Source of the DNA: Fidelibacterota bacterium
Lineage (GTDB): Bacteria > Fidelibacterota > UBA8477 > JABMPR01
Length of the DNA stretch: 43,852 bases
NCBI GenBank assembly: GCA_016845065.1
Contig: JAERTG010000146.1
Coordinates: forward strand, 1 to 43,852
Direction of reading: 5' to 3'
Shown: positions 1-8,244 of the stretch, piece after piece
Layout of the letters: every line of letters starts with the position of its first letter
Position numbering within the stretch: position 1 is the stretch's first letter
Translations under genes and position numbers: made by a program
Notes under the pieces: generated by a model
Database searches by the model: none
Told to the model about the DNA's origin: nothing
Seen by the model: only the letters and a program-made list of their open reading frames with translations

Positions 1-174
1 AGTGATAAACTTGAGCTTCTGGAGGAAAAATTATTCCTGAAACCTGAAGTCACACTCCTTGGTCGTACAGATGAAAGTGGTAATAATATCCCTTCTCGAT
101 TCTTTACAACTGATTCCCTGACTATGCGAACCTGGGGTTCCATATCGTACACAGTAAATGGGGAGGAATTATAA
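1..174 (+). CDS. C-terminal end of an unknown protein (5' end outside the window)
   Basis: Frame 1 is open from the first base and ends at TAA 172-174, giving 57 visible residues ending in YTVNGEEL. The stop overlaps the ATG of the next gene by one base (TAATG), so the two genes are probably translated together. The fragment is mixed polar and hydrophobic and has no motif I recognise. Coupling to an exported barrel gene suggests an envelope function, but that is inference only. The GGGGAGGAATTATAATG stretch at its end also supplies the ribosome binding site of the downstream gene. Confidence 0.6.
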   Translation, partial: SDKLELLEEKLFLKPEVTLLGRTDESGNNIPSRFFTTDSLTMRTWGSISYTVNGEEL

Positions 175-2198
175 TGAAAACACTCTTAAATATTCTCATA
201 ATCCTGAGCCTTTCAAGTTTTCTCCTGGCTCAGACTGATAGCACCGTAACCGAAGCACCTCTTGAAGAATCGATTGAAACCGCTACTGAAGCAGTAGCAG
301 AAGAACCGGCTGTTGAAGCACTTGAACCTGAAGGGGAGGTTTCAGATTCAACCGAAACTCCAGATGATGATATGGTAGAAGATGAATCAGTAGAAATGGA
401 TAGCACTTCAATGGAAGTTGTTGAGCTTGACTCTATGATGGCTGACTCGACTGCTATCGTCGCAGAGGACACCGTTGCAACTCCTAAACCCGTCATGGGA
501 TGGGTGCAGAACGATCCAGCCCCGACAACCCTGGCTGGATTGGTAAATGAAGGTAATCTGTATTACTGGACCAATGATGTCTTGGAGGGGATGGATTTTA
601 CTTCCCTATCCTACATATCGATATTGGATCCAACCATGATCGCTGTCAATGCAAATGACTGCCTTGATATAGTGTGTCACCTCCTGGCCAGTGATGGCAG
701 CGGAGTGAACTATGTGGTTGTCACAAAAGATGATAGCAGCGATGTACAGATATATAACACGGTTACTAAAGTTGTAGCCATCGAAGCACCTGCAGATTCC
801 ATTGTGTCAGCTCTTGATGCCTATCTCAAGGAGATTGCTGGTTCAGAATACCTTGCTATAGCAACAGAAGATACCACAGTTGCAGAACCGGTTGTTGTCG
901 TCGATCAATATGAATTGGCTCGTCAGGCTGCCAAAAGAAAGACCATGAAAATTCGGAACAATCAGTTCCGGGAACTTGAAGATATCTCAAGCAACCCGGC
1001 AAATCTTGCCAGAGAATTCGACAATACGGTCAGCTTGAATCTCTTACCAGATTTCAAATTCAGTCTGCATAATTCACTTCTTACTCCTGGCTGGTATACC
1101 GAATGGTGGACCACTGGTGGAGTTTGGGATGCAGCCATGAAGGCAGATTATTTATCCACAATTACGGATAAACAATTAGCTCTCAATGTGGCCCCTGATT
1201 TTCATACACTCCTGGGCTTTAGAATTGGAAGGTTTGCCTTCAATTTATCTGGGAAGTCACACATTAAAATGGTGTTACCTGGGAATACCCTTGGTCTTCC
1301 CATGCAGGATATTCTCTTTGATCAACCATTAGATAATGGTGGTCTTGAGATGGAAGTAATCCCCTTCGTGGCAAAGGCATCATTGTCCTACGCACAACCT
1401 GTTCAAACTCCACTGGGAGATATCAAGGTTGGGCTCGGTGTGAATCTTTATGAAGCTGTTGGCTATTTAAATGTAGAGAGTGATGACTTTACTATCATGA
1501 TGACACGAGATTCAACTGTCGTCAGCGCATCTGGTGAAGGGTGGGTTACTGAGGCAGGTGCAAAGGGCCCCGGAACTGAGCCTGATTTGAATGACCTTGA
1601 TCCCATGGATGCTACCTCAAATATCAGTATTGGTTTTGATATTGGAGCCATCATGGATCTTCAAAGTTATATCCATCAGGAAGTGGAAGTTCAGGTTGCT
1701 TTGAAAAACCTGGGTGCAAAATACACCTGGTCAGATGTGACTCACTCAGCCTGGACCATGAATATGGTTCTGCCACTGCTTTCCGCTGGTGAATTAGACA
1801 CTCTTGACATTGAACAATATCAGACGAGTACTGATTCGACCTTATCAACAGATGCAGAAGTTACCATAGATGTACCCACAGTATTCAGCTTGAATGCAAT
1901 CTATCAGCCAATTCCTCAAGTGATGATAGGATTTGGTATTGAGAAAGCCTTCACAGATGAGGTACAATTAGGATACAGCCCTGATCTTGAGCTGAATTAC
2001 CAACTCAACCTATATGCCACACCCTGGCTAGATTTCAGCTATTACAAGCAGAATCAGTTTGGTGACCCAGTGCATACCTTTGGGAGTGGCTTACACCTAG
2101 GATTCATTGAAACAGGATTCACACTTTCCTTTATCAATGGTCTTAACGCAAATGCCAAAGGACTTGGATTTGGTTTGAGTAGCAGTATCCATTTTTAG
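174..2198 (+). CDS. Exported outer-membrane beta-barrel protein with an acidic low-complexity N-terminal region
   Basis: The 674-residue product starts with a clear signal peptide (MKTLLNILIILSLSSFLLAQ, cleavage near residue 19-20). Residues about 20-105 are a low-complexity stretch rich in Glu, Asp, Ser, Thr and Val. From about residue 270 the protein shows alternating hydrophobic and polar strands and ends in SSIHF, a terminal Phe typical of outer-membrane barrels recognised by the BAM complex. It resembles the large uncharacterised barrels common in Bacteroidota and relatives (DUF5723-like), but I cannot confirm the family by eye. The start is well supported: GGGGAGG lies seven bases upstream of the ATG. 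The gene is coupled to the preceding fragment and ends before a strong terminator. The acidic linker may be periplasmic or surface exposed. Substrate and role are unknown. Confidence 0.75.
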   Translation: MKTLLNILIILSLSSFLLAQTDSTVTEAPLEESIETATEAVAEEPAVEALEPEGEVSDSTETPDDDMVEDESVEMDSTSMEVVELDSMMADSTAIVAEDTVATPKPVMGWVQNDPAPTTLAGLVNEGNLYYWTNDVLEGMDFTSLSYISILDPTMIAVNANDCLDIVCHLLASDGSGVNYVVVTKDDSSDVQIYNTVTKVVAIEAPADSIVSALDAYLKEIAGSEYLAIATEDTTVAEPVVVVDQYELARQAAKRKTMKIRNNQFRELEDISSNPANLAREFDNTVSLNLLPDFKFSLHNSLLTPGWYTEWWTTGGVWDAAMKADYLSTITDKQLALNVAPDFHTLLGFRIGRFAFNLSGKSHIKMVLPGNTLGLPMQDILFDQPLDNGGLEMEVIPFVAKASLSYAQPVQTPLGDIKVGLGVNLYEAVGYLNVESDDFTIMMTRDSTVVSASGEGWVTEAGAKGPGTEPDLNDLDPMDATSNISIGFDIGAIMDLQSYIHQEVEVQVALKNLGAKYTWSDVTHSAWTMNMVLPLLSAGELDTLDIEQYQTSTDSTLSTDAEVTIDVPTVFSLNAIYQPIPQVMIGFGIEKAFTDEVQLGYSPDLELNYQLNLYATPWLDFSYYKQNQFGDPVHTFGSGLHLGFIETGFTLSFINGLNANAKGLGFGLSSSIHF

Positions 2199-2219
2199 TC
2201 TGCCCAAGTATTGAGAATT

Positions 2220-2248
2220 AAAAAGGCCGGTGATTCACCGGCCTTTTT
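2220..2248. terminator. Bidirectional rho-independent terminator
   Basis: A perfect inverted repeat, AAAAAGGCCGGTGA followed by its complement ending in TTTTT, makes a GC-rich stem (GGCCGGTGA/TCACCGGCC) with an A tract on one side and a T tract on the other. It lies between two convergent genes (stops at 2198 on plus and 2270 on minus), so it can end transcription from both sides. Confidence 0.92.
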
Positions 2249-2269
2249 AATTTTATTTAGTCGAAACAA

Positions 2270-3253
2270 TTATGGCCTGACACGCTCACGAGTCGTATAG
2301 ATGAAGCCCAGCGTTGCAGATGAATAGACTACAAAGTCATGGTCGAACAGAGTCCGATAATCTACGACTTCCACATAGCCTTTAAAATGTCTGCGATGGA
2401 GTCTGTTAGGTGCAATCCTCCTGCTATAGACTTTGTCCCCAGTGTCCAGGGTTTCCACAAAGTTAAAATGGAAGCGTGACCTGGAATCAGGTCTACCTAT
2501 GCGAGGGTTGTACCCAAGACGACCAACGACCTTTTCCATTTCACCTTCAACATCGTTACGTACCACAATATTCATATGATTGACACCCAATTGAGATAGG
2601 AGAAGCGGATGATTGCGGCTATAAAAGACATCTTCAAAATCAGTTAACACCAAGATGGAATCTTCTGCTGCCCATTCCATTGCTTCAATATCCAGATTTC
2701 CTCCTGAATGTCCACTTAGCAAAGTCATGGCAACAGGCTTCCAGCGCTCATTTCCAGCCCTATCCAATCGTTTTCGAAATGCGACCCGACGTATAGTTGT
2801 CATATCAATTGGCTTCTCACTAAACCGAACAGAATCACCTCTCTCCCAGGTATTCAGATCGGTCCATACTCTTGCAAACTGTTTTACATGGAACGTACCA
2901 GTAATGTGATGGCTTATCAATGCCACTGCGGAGCTATCAGTTTCAACTTCAACAGTCACCAAGCGTTCGGCATTCATTCCCCTGCGTGCGAATCTCCAGA
3001 CATAGTTTGAGTCTCTCACAGCTATACTTGCCGTCAAGTTGGATTGGTCTGAACCGAGAGATTTTCCCAGTGAGTAATCCTCATCTTCAATATCATCTAG
3101 TCCTTCTATCCCGTAAGTGCTATCATCTGCAGCAATAGCTTTAAGAATTGCAGATTCAATATTGGCAATTTCGTTATTATTTTCAGATACTCCACAGGAC
3201 AGAATAATCCCCAAAAGAAGCAAACTGATGGATATTGATGTATACTTTTTCAT
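2270..3253 (-). CDS. Predicted lipoprotein of unknown function
   Basis: The product is 327 residues from the ATG at 3253. An in-frame GTG five codons further upstream is possible, but GGGAG lies eight bases before the ATG, so I prefer the ATG. The N-terminus MKKYTSISISLLLLG is followed by a lipobox (ILSC), so the protein is probably lipidated and anchored in the inner or outer membrane. The middle holds beta-rich segments containing an RRVAFRKRLDR stretch. No catalytic motif or known domain is apparent. It is the last gene of the sigma-factor transcription unit (sigma, membrane protein, Spy/CpxP-like protein, this gene). The 22-base gap after the previous gene suggests cotranscription, so it may be an effector or sensor of the same envelope response. 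Transcription ends at the shared terminator at 2220-2248. Confidence 0.75.
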   Translation of the reverse strand: MKKYTSISISLLLLGIILSCGVSENNNEIANIESAILKAIAADDSTYGIEGLDDIEDEDYSLGKSLGSDQSNLTASIAVRDSNYVWRFARRGMNAERLVTVEVETDSSAVALISHHITGTFHVKQFARVWTDLNTWERGDSVRFSEKPIDMTTIRRVAFRKRLDRAGNERWKPVAMTLLSGHSGGNLDIEAMEWAAEDSILVLTDFEDVFYSRNHPLLLSQLGVNHMNIVVRNDVEGEMEKVVGRLGYNPRIGRPDSRSRFHFNFVETLDTGDKVYSRRIAPNRLHRRHFKGYVEVVDYRTLFDHDFVVYSSATLGFIYTTRERVRP

Positions 3254-3275
3254 AGCTTCGTCTCCCACTGATTTT

Positions 3276-3767
3276 TTAATTGCGTTTTTCTGAGTATTTG
3301 GAGGGTTTTTTCATAGATTTGCGTTCTTTTTTCATATAATCGCGCAAATCACTTCTAAACCGAGATTCGAATCCCAGATAAATAAGTTGTTGCTCGGGTG
3401 TTAAATGGCCAGACAAGGATTGAATGAATTCACTCTTTATTTTTTGTGCCTCGCTGTGCTTGGCAGCGTATTTTTTTGTGAATTTGTCTACCTGCTTTTG
3501 AGAGACGTCACCTTTTTCCTTCAATAGGTACGCTTCCTTAGCGAGTACTCTGATTTCACCATTAATTTCCTTGAGCTTTCGTTCGTGAATTTGAACGAGG
3601 GGAAGAAATGTGACTACCTGCTCTTCACTTAATTCTAAAACCTCGGTCAATTTCCAGATTCGAATAGCATCCATGTTCTGCTTTTTCATTCGACCATCCA
3701 TTTCTGGTGGCTGTGCCAGGCATGAACCAATCAAAATAAGCGATAAAACCAGAATTTTTGCTCGCAT
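3276..3767 (-). CDS. Spy/CpxP-like periplasmic chaperone or sensor protein
   Basis: A 163-residue protein with a signal peptide (MRAKILVLSLILIGSCLAQ) followed by a charged, almost wholly helical body. Two copies of the LTxxQ-type signature of the Spy/CpxP/CnrX/ZraP superfamily are visible: LSEEQ at residues 46-50 and LTPEQ at 122-126, separated by a long Lys/Glu-rich helix. Members of this family are periplasmic, bind unfolded proteins or metal ions, and often regulate a neighbouring stress circuit. The gene follows the putative anti-sigma gene with a one-base gap and precedes the lipoprotein gene by 22 bases, so it very likely belongs to the sigma-factor operon. By analogy with CnrYXH it may sense envelope damage or metals for this system, but that role is inferred. 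The C-terminus is strongly basic. Confidence 0.75.
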   Translation of the reverse strand: MRAKILVLSLILIGSCLAQPPEMDGRMKKQNMDAIRIWKLTEVLELSEEQVVTFLPLVQIHERKLKEINGEIRVLAKEAYLLKEKGDVSQKQVDKFTKKYAAKHSEAQKIKSEFIQSLSGHLTPEQQLIYLGFESRFRSDLRDYMKKERKSMKKPSKYSEKRN

Positions 3768-3768
3768 G

Positions 3769-4188
3769 TTAAACCTCCTCTAAATAACCCTTGAGGGTCT
3801 CAAATTCGCTCTCATCCAGTAACCCTTCGGTACCATCTGAATAGGTGAAGTAAATATCATCAATTAAATAGTCTACGGTCTGCTCATAAAAAACACCTAC
3901 GTCTGAATCTACCACATCCAAATCCTCGGTATCGATCCATGAGTACTCCCAGCCCGTCATAAACAATTCGTCTCCAGGTAGCATAGATTGCTCGTCGTTC
4001 CCAGTTAACAACAAACCACCCACCATGACCAAAAATATCGCAATAGGACTGGAATATAAAACCCTTCGTCGCGTAGATCTTTTCTTAATCCGAAAATGGG
4101 TTCCATCAATCATGGCATCTATATCTAATTGTGCTCCCTCATCATCGTTTGAAAGTTCATCTCTAACGAATCTCTCTGTTTTATCCAT
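3769..4188 (-). CDS. Single-pass membrane protein, candidate anti-sigma factor
   Basis: A 139-residue protein with an acidic cytoplasmic N-terminus (about residues 1-35), a basic patch (RIKKRSTRRR) and one transmembrane segment at about 44-62, followed by an acidic extracytoplasmic domain of about 75 residues. This layout (short cytoplasmic domain, one membrane span, periplasmic domain) is what membrane-bound anti-sigma factors have. The start codon overlaps the 3' end of the sigma gene by eight bases (ATGGATAA), giving translational coupling and a near 1:1 ratio, as is usual for sigma/anti-sigma pairs. I see no zinc-binding HxxxCxxC motif, so it is not a ZAS-type protein. The assignment rests mainly on position and topology, since the sequence itself matches no family I recognise. 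Confidence 0.6.
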   Translation of the reverse strand: MDKTERFVRDELSNDDEGAQLDIDAMIDGTHFRIKKRSTRRRVLYSSPIAIFLVMVGGLLLTGNDEQSMLPGDELFMTGWEYSWIDTEDLDVVDSDVGVFYEQTVDYLIDDIYFTYSDGTEGLLDESEFETLKGYLEEV

Positions 4189-4735
4189 CTTCTTTTACCT
4201 GCTTTTTTATATATGTTTCTATTCTTTTTTTGCCTTCATGAAAATGTACTTTTGCTGCATTTTCTGAACAGCCCAAAGCCTCAGATATCTGTGCAAACGG
4301 TAGATCCTTGTACAATCGTGCGATTACCACTGCATGCTGCCTGGGGGTTAAAGAAGCCAGACTGTTTTCCAGAAGATCTGCATGAAATCTGTATTCTGTT
4401 TCCTGGACAGGATTAGATCCAGAAATAAGTTCTTTCACTTCATCGAGGATGGATAAACCCCAACGCTTCCTTTTCTTCAAATGCGTGTATGAGAGATTGA
4501 TAGCAATCCTGAATATCCAGGTTTTTACGCTCGACCTTCCTTTGAACTGATGGCTCTTTTCCCAAACTTTTACAAAAGTGTCCTGTAATATGTCCTGGGC
4601 ATCTTCGGTATTGGAAACTATGCGCAAAATAAAGTTATATAACTCAGGTGAGTAATCACGCATGAGTTGATCGAATGCCCTGGAATCACGGCTTTGAACC
4701 TTTTCAAATAACACAGTATCAGGATTCTTAATCAT
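4181..4735 (-). CDS. ECF-family RNA polymerase sigma factor
   Basis: A 184-residue protein of the usual length for extracytoplasmic-function sigma factors. Region 2 lies at about residues 20-95 and includes the DAQDILQDTFVKVWE helix, which contacts core polymerase and the -10 element, followed by VKTWIFRIAINLSYTHLKKR. Region 4 is at about 125-180 with SLTPRQHAVVIARLYKDL and the recognition-helix segment ISEALGCSENAAKVHFHEG. It directs polymerase to stress or envelope genes when released from its partner. The ATG at 4735 is the only good start. The gene heads the run of four minus-strand genes and overlaps the candidate anti-sigma gene. A 53-base gap separates it from the upstream barrel gene, so it could have its own promoter or share the longer transcript. 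Confidence 0.93.
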   Translation of the reverse strand: MIKNPDTVLFEKVQSRDSRAFDQLMRDYSPELYNFILRIVSNTEDAQDILQDTFVKVWEKSHQFKGRSSVKTWIFRIAINLSYTHLKKRKRWGLSILDEVKELISGSNPVQETEYRFHADLLENSLASLTPRQHAVVIARLYKDLPFAQISEALGCSENAAKVHFHEGKKRIETYIKKQVKEDG

Positions 4736-4788
4736 CGCTGGAGATTTAGATACTTGTAGATATCAAAAGGTTAAGGAAGCCGAAGCAG

Positions 4789-6387
4789 TTAGTTATCAAA
4801 AGTCCAGATAATTGAGAGATAACGGAAACGTGAATTAGGTGTCTGGTTCGCCATAATTGAGTATTGAGCGTTCCAGGAAGTAGATCCATATTGCGACCAC
4901 AGATCATCCTGAAGGATATTTTGGTCTGTGAAACTAACCATAACAGTACTTACTTGGCCAGAAATAGTATAATTGAGAAGATGCACCCTATCTTCCCCCT
5001 GATATCCAGAATATGTGGTCTGAAAAGTCTCTGAATTCAGGAGCCCTGGTTGTGTATCAACCCAATGTTTTCCCCAAACTTTCAACACACCATGTAGCGC
5101 GTCCTTAAATAAATTGACCTCCTGATTCACTTCCCAATTGATATATTGTTTTGAGAAAATCCAATCGTGAGTCATCTCCATGATCGCTCCTCCAAACATG
5201 GCAGACATTTGCCAGGGAAAACGTACTCTACCCTCACCAGCATATCCAGAAATGAGCATTTCCTCGTCACTGCCCCTCCAGGTGTTAAGCATGAAATTTA
5301 CAGAATTGAAATTGAGTCCAGCGGACCACTTTTCAATAAGGGTGTTGGAAATTTTTGAATCCCAAATCCTCTCTTCCATAAGTTGATGCGTTTCAAATTG
5401 AATTGATAAGGGCCCCACGCCATATATAGCATTTACTATGGGTACAAAATGCGAGCGACCAATGGTTCTAAATCCGACCTTGAGCGAGTGGGATTTTCCA
5501 CTCCACTCAGGAAAGCTAAACTCTGAAAAATGAGATGCGCGTTTCTTTCTACCAAATTGCTTGGATAAGTAACCCATTTTTATTCCTGCCGGTCCCATTT
5601 TAAACAAGTTAAATCGATGACTTGCATACACCATTTGTGATAAGGATCTACTCTCACCACCGGACCACTTCCATACTCCTCCCTGAACCCAGGCAAACAC
5701 CTCCGTACCTTGTGAGTTTGAGTCCAGATTATTCCACTCGATGTTTCCGTCCCATCGATTTGTGTGGATTTGGGGATCATCATTGAAATACCACGCGAAC
5801 AGACTATCCTGAGCTAACATATACAATGGATTGATCTTCTGATCGTAACCCGCCTCTATGCCTAAATAATTTCCTCCTGTTACAGTATTTGCCTGAAACC
5901 GATGCCTTTGTTCGTCATAGACTGTGGCATCCAACACACGTGGATGTGATCTCAGTTTTGAAGTCCAGCCATACCTGGTTTCTTTGTCCAGACTATTGTG
6001 ATACCACAAGGTAAAATCCTTAAATATCCCATCCCCTTGCCGATAATTCACCAAAGTTGAGGGAGCCGAGGTGTCTGCAGGTGCAGTGAGGAAAGGATGC
6101 ATTTGCTGCCACAGGCTAGCTTTTGGGTCATGTGGTATCCAACCCTGACGATCTGTGTTGAATGGTTCGCCTGTGAGTGGTGAGACGGAGGTCAGATCTC
6201 GCCAATCATTTACTACGATACCATTCACACCGAAGGGTCGATAATACTGTAGGTGTCCCCAGGTTCCACTGACTGCTCCAAAATCAGGATAGTTCATTCC
6301 AATCACTGCAAAACGATCCACTTGCGCCATTGAGAATAATGGAAAGCAATAAATGAAAAATATATTGAGCAATCGGTTAGCTCGCAT
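4789..6387 (-). CDS. Large outer-membrane barrel protein, unknown family, coupled to an ECF-transporter S component
   Basis: A 532-residue protein with a signal peptide (MRANRLLNIFFIYCFPLFSMAQ) and a body rich in Trp, Tyr, Asn and Gly arranged as alternating strands. It ends in YLSIIWTFDN, which suits a barrel terminal strand. No TonB box or plug domain is obvious and the length is short for a TonB-dependent receptor. A porin-like or Wzi-like barrel is possible but unproven. Its ATG overlaps the end of the S-component gene by 11 bases, so the two are translationally coupled. That suggests the barrel passes the same small molecule across the outer membrane that the S component takes across the inner membrane. 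This functional link is inference from gene order. Confidence 0.7.
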   Translation of the reverse strand: MRANRLLNIFFIYCFPLFSMAQVDRFAVIGMNYPDFGAVSGTWGHLQYYRPFGVNGIVVNDWRDLTSVSPLTGEPFNTDRQGWIPHDPKASLWQQMHPFLTAPADTSAPSTLVNYRQGDGIFKDFTLWYHNSLDKETRYGWTSKLRSHPRVLDATVYDEQRHRFQANTVTGGNYLGIEAGYDQKINPLYMLAQDSLFAWYFNDDPQIHTNRWDGNIEWNNLDSNSQGTEVFAWVQGGVWKWSGGESRSLSQMVYASHRFNLFKMGPAGIKMGYLSKQFGRKKRASHFSEFSFPEWSGKSHSLKVGFRTIGRSHFVPIVNAIYGVGPLSIQFETHQLMEERIWDSKISNTLIEKWSAGLNFNSVNFMLNTWRGSDEEMLISGYAGEGRVRFPWQMSAMFGGAIMEMTHDWIFSKQYINWEVNQEVNLFKDALHGVLKVWGKHWVDTQPGLLNSETFQTTYSGYQGEDRVHLLNYTISGQVSTVMVSFTDQNILQDDLWSQYGSTSWNAQYSIMANQTPNSRFRYLSIIWTFDN

Positions 6388-6958
6388 GCTGCCCTCTCAA
6401 CAAGCCATGCATCTCAAGCTGTCGGTTAAGTAATTGTATTAGACTGGGGCCAAACAGGCCAAATAGAACAGTATTTGAGACGAGATGGAGGATAAAAAAC
6501 ACTAATCCTGTGCTGAGTGTTGCCCAGATAGTCCCTTCCGTCATCCCCGAACTGATGGGAAAACTCAATGCGGTGAGAACATCATATATTAAAGTCAAAA
6601 AAAACCCGACCACACCGAGGATAAATGTGCTTACAATGTAGCTGGGAGGACGTGACAAAAATTTTGACAAAACCCCTCCTATCAGTCCACTCAGTCCCAC
6701 ACTCACGATCTGAAAGATGTAGAGAATCGGGAATCCCAAACCAGAGCCTATGGGATTTAAAGCAGAGAAGATAGATTCCCCAACAAAGGCTACAATAAAT
6801 CCATGTTTGGGACCCAATGCTATCCCCCCAAGAAAAGCTGATAGGATGATTAACTCAATATTGGGGACAAGGGTGAATACCATCCCAACTGTCACAATGA
6901 GACCTGTCCAGAGCGACATGAGGGCAATCCTACGATATTCGAACAGTGACATTTCCAT
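6377..6958 (-). CDS. ECF-transporter substrate-binding (S) component, substrate unknown
   Basis: A 193-residue very hydrophobic protein with five to six membrane helices and short loops, the size and pattern of energy-coupling-factor S components. Features typical of this fold include the small-residue helix FLGGIALGPKHGFIVAFVGE, the GGVLSKFLS turn and the DVLTALSFP loop. S components bind a vitamin or metal in the inner membrane and work with the EcfAA'T module, which is not encoded here and is probably shared from elsewhere in the genome. The stop of yhaM lies eight bases upstream and the barrel gene overlaps the 3' end. No riboswitch was recognised upstream, so the substrate (cobalamin, riboflavin, queuosine precursor or other) cannot be stated. 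Confidence 0.78.
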   Translation of the reverse strand: MEMSLFEYRRIALMSLWTGLIVTVGMVFTLVPNIELIILSAFLGGIALGPKHGFIVAFVGESIFSALNPIGSGLGFPILYIFQIVSVGLSGLIGGVLSKFLSRPPSYIVSTFILGVVGFFLTLIYDVLTALSFPISSGMTEGTIWATLSTGLVFFILHLVSNTVLFGLFGPSLIQLLNRQLEMHGLLRGQHAS

Positions 6959-6965
6959 GGATTAA

Positions 6966-7943
6966 TTAGGCGTCCTCATCATCCTCGAGCTCACCCTTCA
7001 GGAGAGGAAGGCGGAAGTAGTTAAACCTGTTGGTCCAAATGCCTTGCTCTCCATCCTTTTCCAAAACCTCCTCCATCATGTTCATCCGTGCATCCAATTC
7101 ATCAATGTGATGAAGTAGCAGGGCCTCCCTGAATTTTGGACGCTTGGGAGACTGCCATTCATATTTCCCCTGATGAGAAAGAATCATATGTTCAACCTTG
7201 AGTTGAAGTGACTGTGGGAAACCATCAATTTTTGACATGGCCTCCCTTGCAAGATCACGTCCGAGAATAATATGACCAAGGAGTTGACCCTCATCGGTAT
7301 AGCCAGGTTGCTGGGCAGGATTCAATTCAAATATTTTACCTATATCGTGTAAGAGAATACCAGCCAGAAGTAAATCTTTATCAACATCGTAGTGCTTCCC
7401 CAGGTGGACACCAAGTTTTGCCATGGATAAAACGTGCTCAAGAAAGCCTCCTAACCAGGCATGGTGCAATTTCATGGAGGCAGGGTGCTGCTTAATGATA
7501 TCTGCGTGCTCTTTGTAAATGTTACTAAGCAGGGTTTTGAGATAAGTGTTTTGCATGTCCTTGATTATTTTGGCTAATTCCCGCCACATCTGGTTCACAT
7601 TCTGTTTTGTACTAGGGATCAACTTGGATAAATCAAATCCATATTCAGCATGCTTTTCTGGTGAAGCTTTGCCAATATCTTCAACTTCCAGCTGCAATTG
7701 GTCTCTGTAAAGGCTCACCCGACCCTTCACTACTACAGCATCTCCAACATCAAAAGATTTTTCAAACGCAGGGACGTTTTCCCACACTTTAGCTTCAATA
7801 TTTCCAGAGTTGTCCTGCAAATCAAGCTGTAAATATGGATGATTTGTGCGCGTACTCCTCAGATGCTTTTCTCGGACGAGAAAAAACCCTTGAATAAGAG
7901 TATTTTTACGAAAGTTTTTTATCCTGGTGATTTTGGCTTTCAT
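6966..7943 (-). CDS. yhaM: 3'-5' exoribonuclease, YhaM family (OB-fold plus HD domain)
   Basis: The 325-residue length is close to Bacillus YhaM. An N-terminal OB-fold nucleic-acid-binding domain covers about residues 14-90 (QLDLQDNSGNIEAKVW, VVKGRVSLYRDQLQLEV). A C-terminal HD metal-dependent phosphohydrolase domain has His170 (GGFLEHVLSM), the His199-Asp200 pair in LLHDIGK, and further His residues in LLGHIILGRD and ILSHQGKYEW. This combination defines the YhaM group, which degrades RNA and single-stranded DNA from the 3' end. A purine-rich GGAAGGT lies before the ATG. The gene leads an operon with the S component and barrel gene, a pairing with no obvious biochemical logic. The C-terminus is very acidic (ELEDDEDA). 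Confidence 0.88.
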   Translation of the reverse strand: MKAKITRIKNFRKNTLIQGFFLVREKHLRSTRTNHPYLQLDLQDNSGNIEAKVWENVPAFEKSFDVGDAVVVKGRVSLYRDQLQLEVEDIGKASPEKHAEYGFDLSKLIPSTKQNVNQMWRELAKIIKDMQNTYLKTLLSNIYKEHADIIKQHPASMKLHHAWLGGFLEHVLSMAKLGVHLGKHYDVDKDLLLAGILLHDIGKIFELNPAQQPGYTDEGQLLGHIILGRDLAREAMSKIDGFPQSLQLKVEHMILSHQGKYEWQSPKRPKFREALLLHHIDELDARMNMMEEVLEKDGEQGIWTNRFNYFRLPLLKGELEDDEDA

Positions 7944-8118
7944 GTAAGAAACTACCTTCCTGCTCGTGCTCTGGGAACAGTTTAATTAATTTTAATTGTG
8001 AGACAATTCCAATGCTGAGGGTCGTGGTGTACTCCCTCTGAAATGGAACTTGCTCTACCCAATTGAATATTGTTTGTCTACATTCTAATAAATTATGAAA
8101 CTTCAATCAAGGTGAAAT

Positions 8119-8238
8119 GTGTCTTACATTCAGGAAGACTTAATCAAGCGAATGATTCACATGATAGGAGAAGTGATCACCGCAGCCTATCATTTGAATC
8201 CATTGGAACAAGACTCAGAGCCATGCAGTGCAGGGTAA
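8119..8238 (+). CDS. Possible small protein (39 residues), unknown
   Basis: The frame runs GTG 8119 to TAA 8236-8238 and encodes a helical 39-residue peptide (MSYIQEDLIKRMIHMIGEVI then TAAYHLNPLEQDSEPCSAG). AAGGTG lies four bases before the GTG, a rather short but usable spacing. The amphipathic segment EDLIKRMIHMIGEVI looks more like a real protein than a random frame, and loosely recalls the starts of DUF6483-type small proteins; I cannot confirm that. It sits in the 449-base space between divergent yhaM and convergent mobA, where no larger gene fits. The next small frame begins seven bases after its stop in the same reading frame, so the two may be one gene broken by a stop. Confidence 0.35.
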   Translation: MSYIQEDLIKRMIHMIGEVITAAYHLNPLEQDSEPCSAG

Positions 8239-8244
8239 AAAAAG

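Noticed and set aside
230..496. Open frame of 88 codons on the minus strand opposite the acidic leader, rich in Ser/Thr
   Set aside because: It mirrors the GAA/GAT/ACT-rich codons of the real gene, has no ribosome binding site and no recognisable domain.
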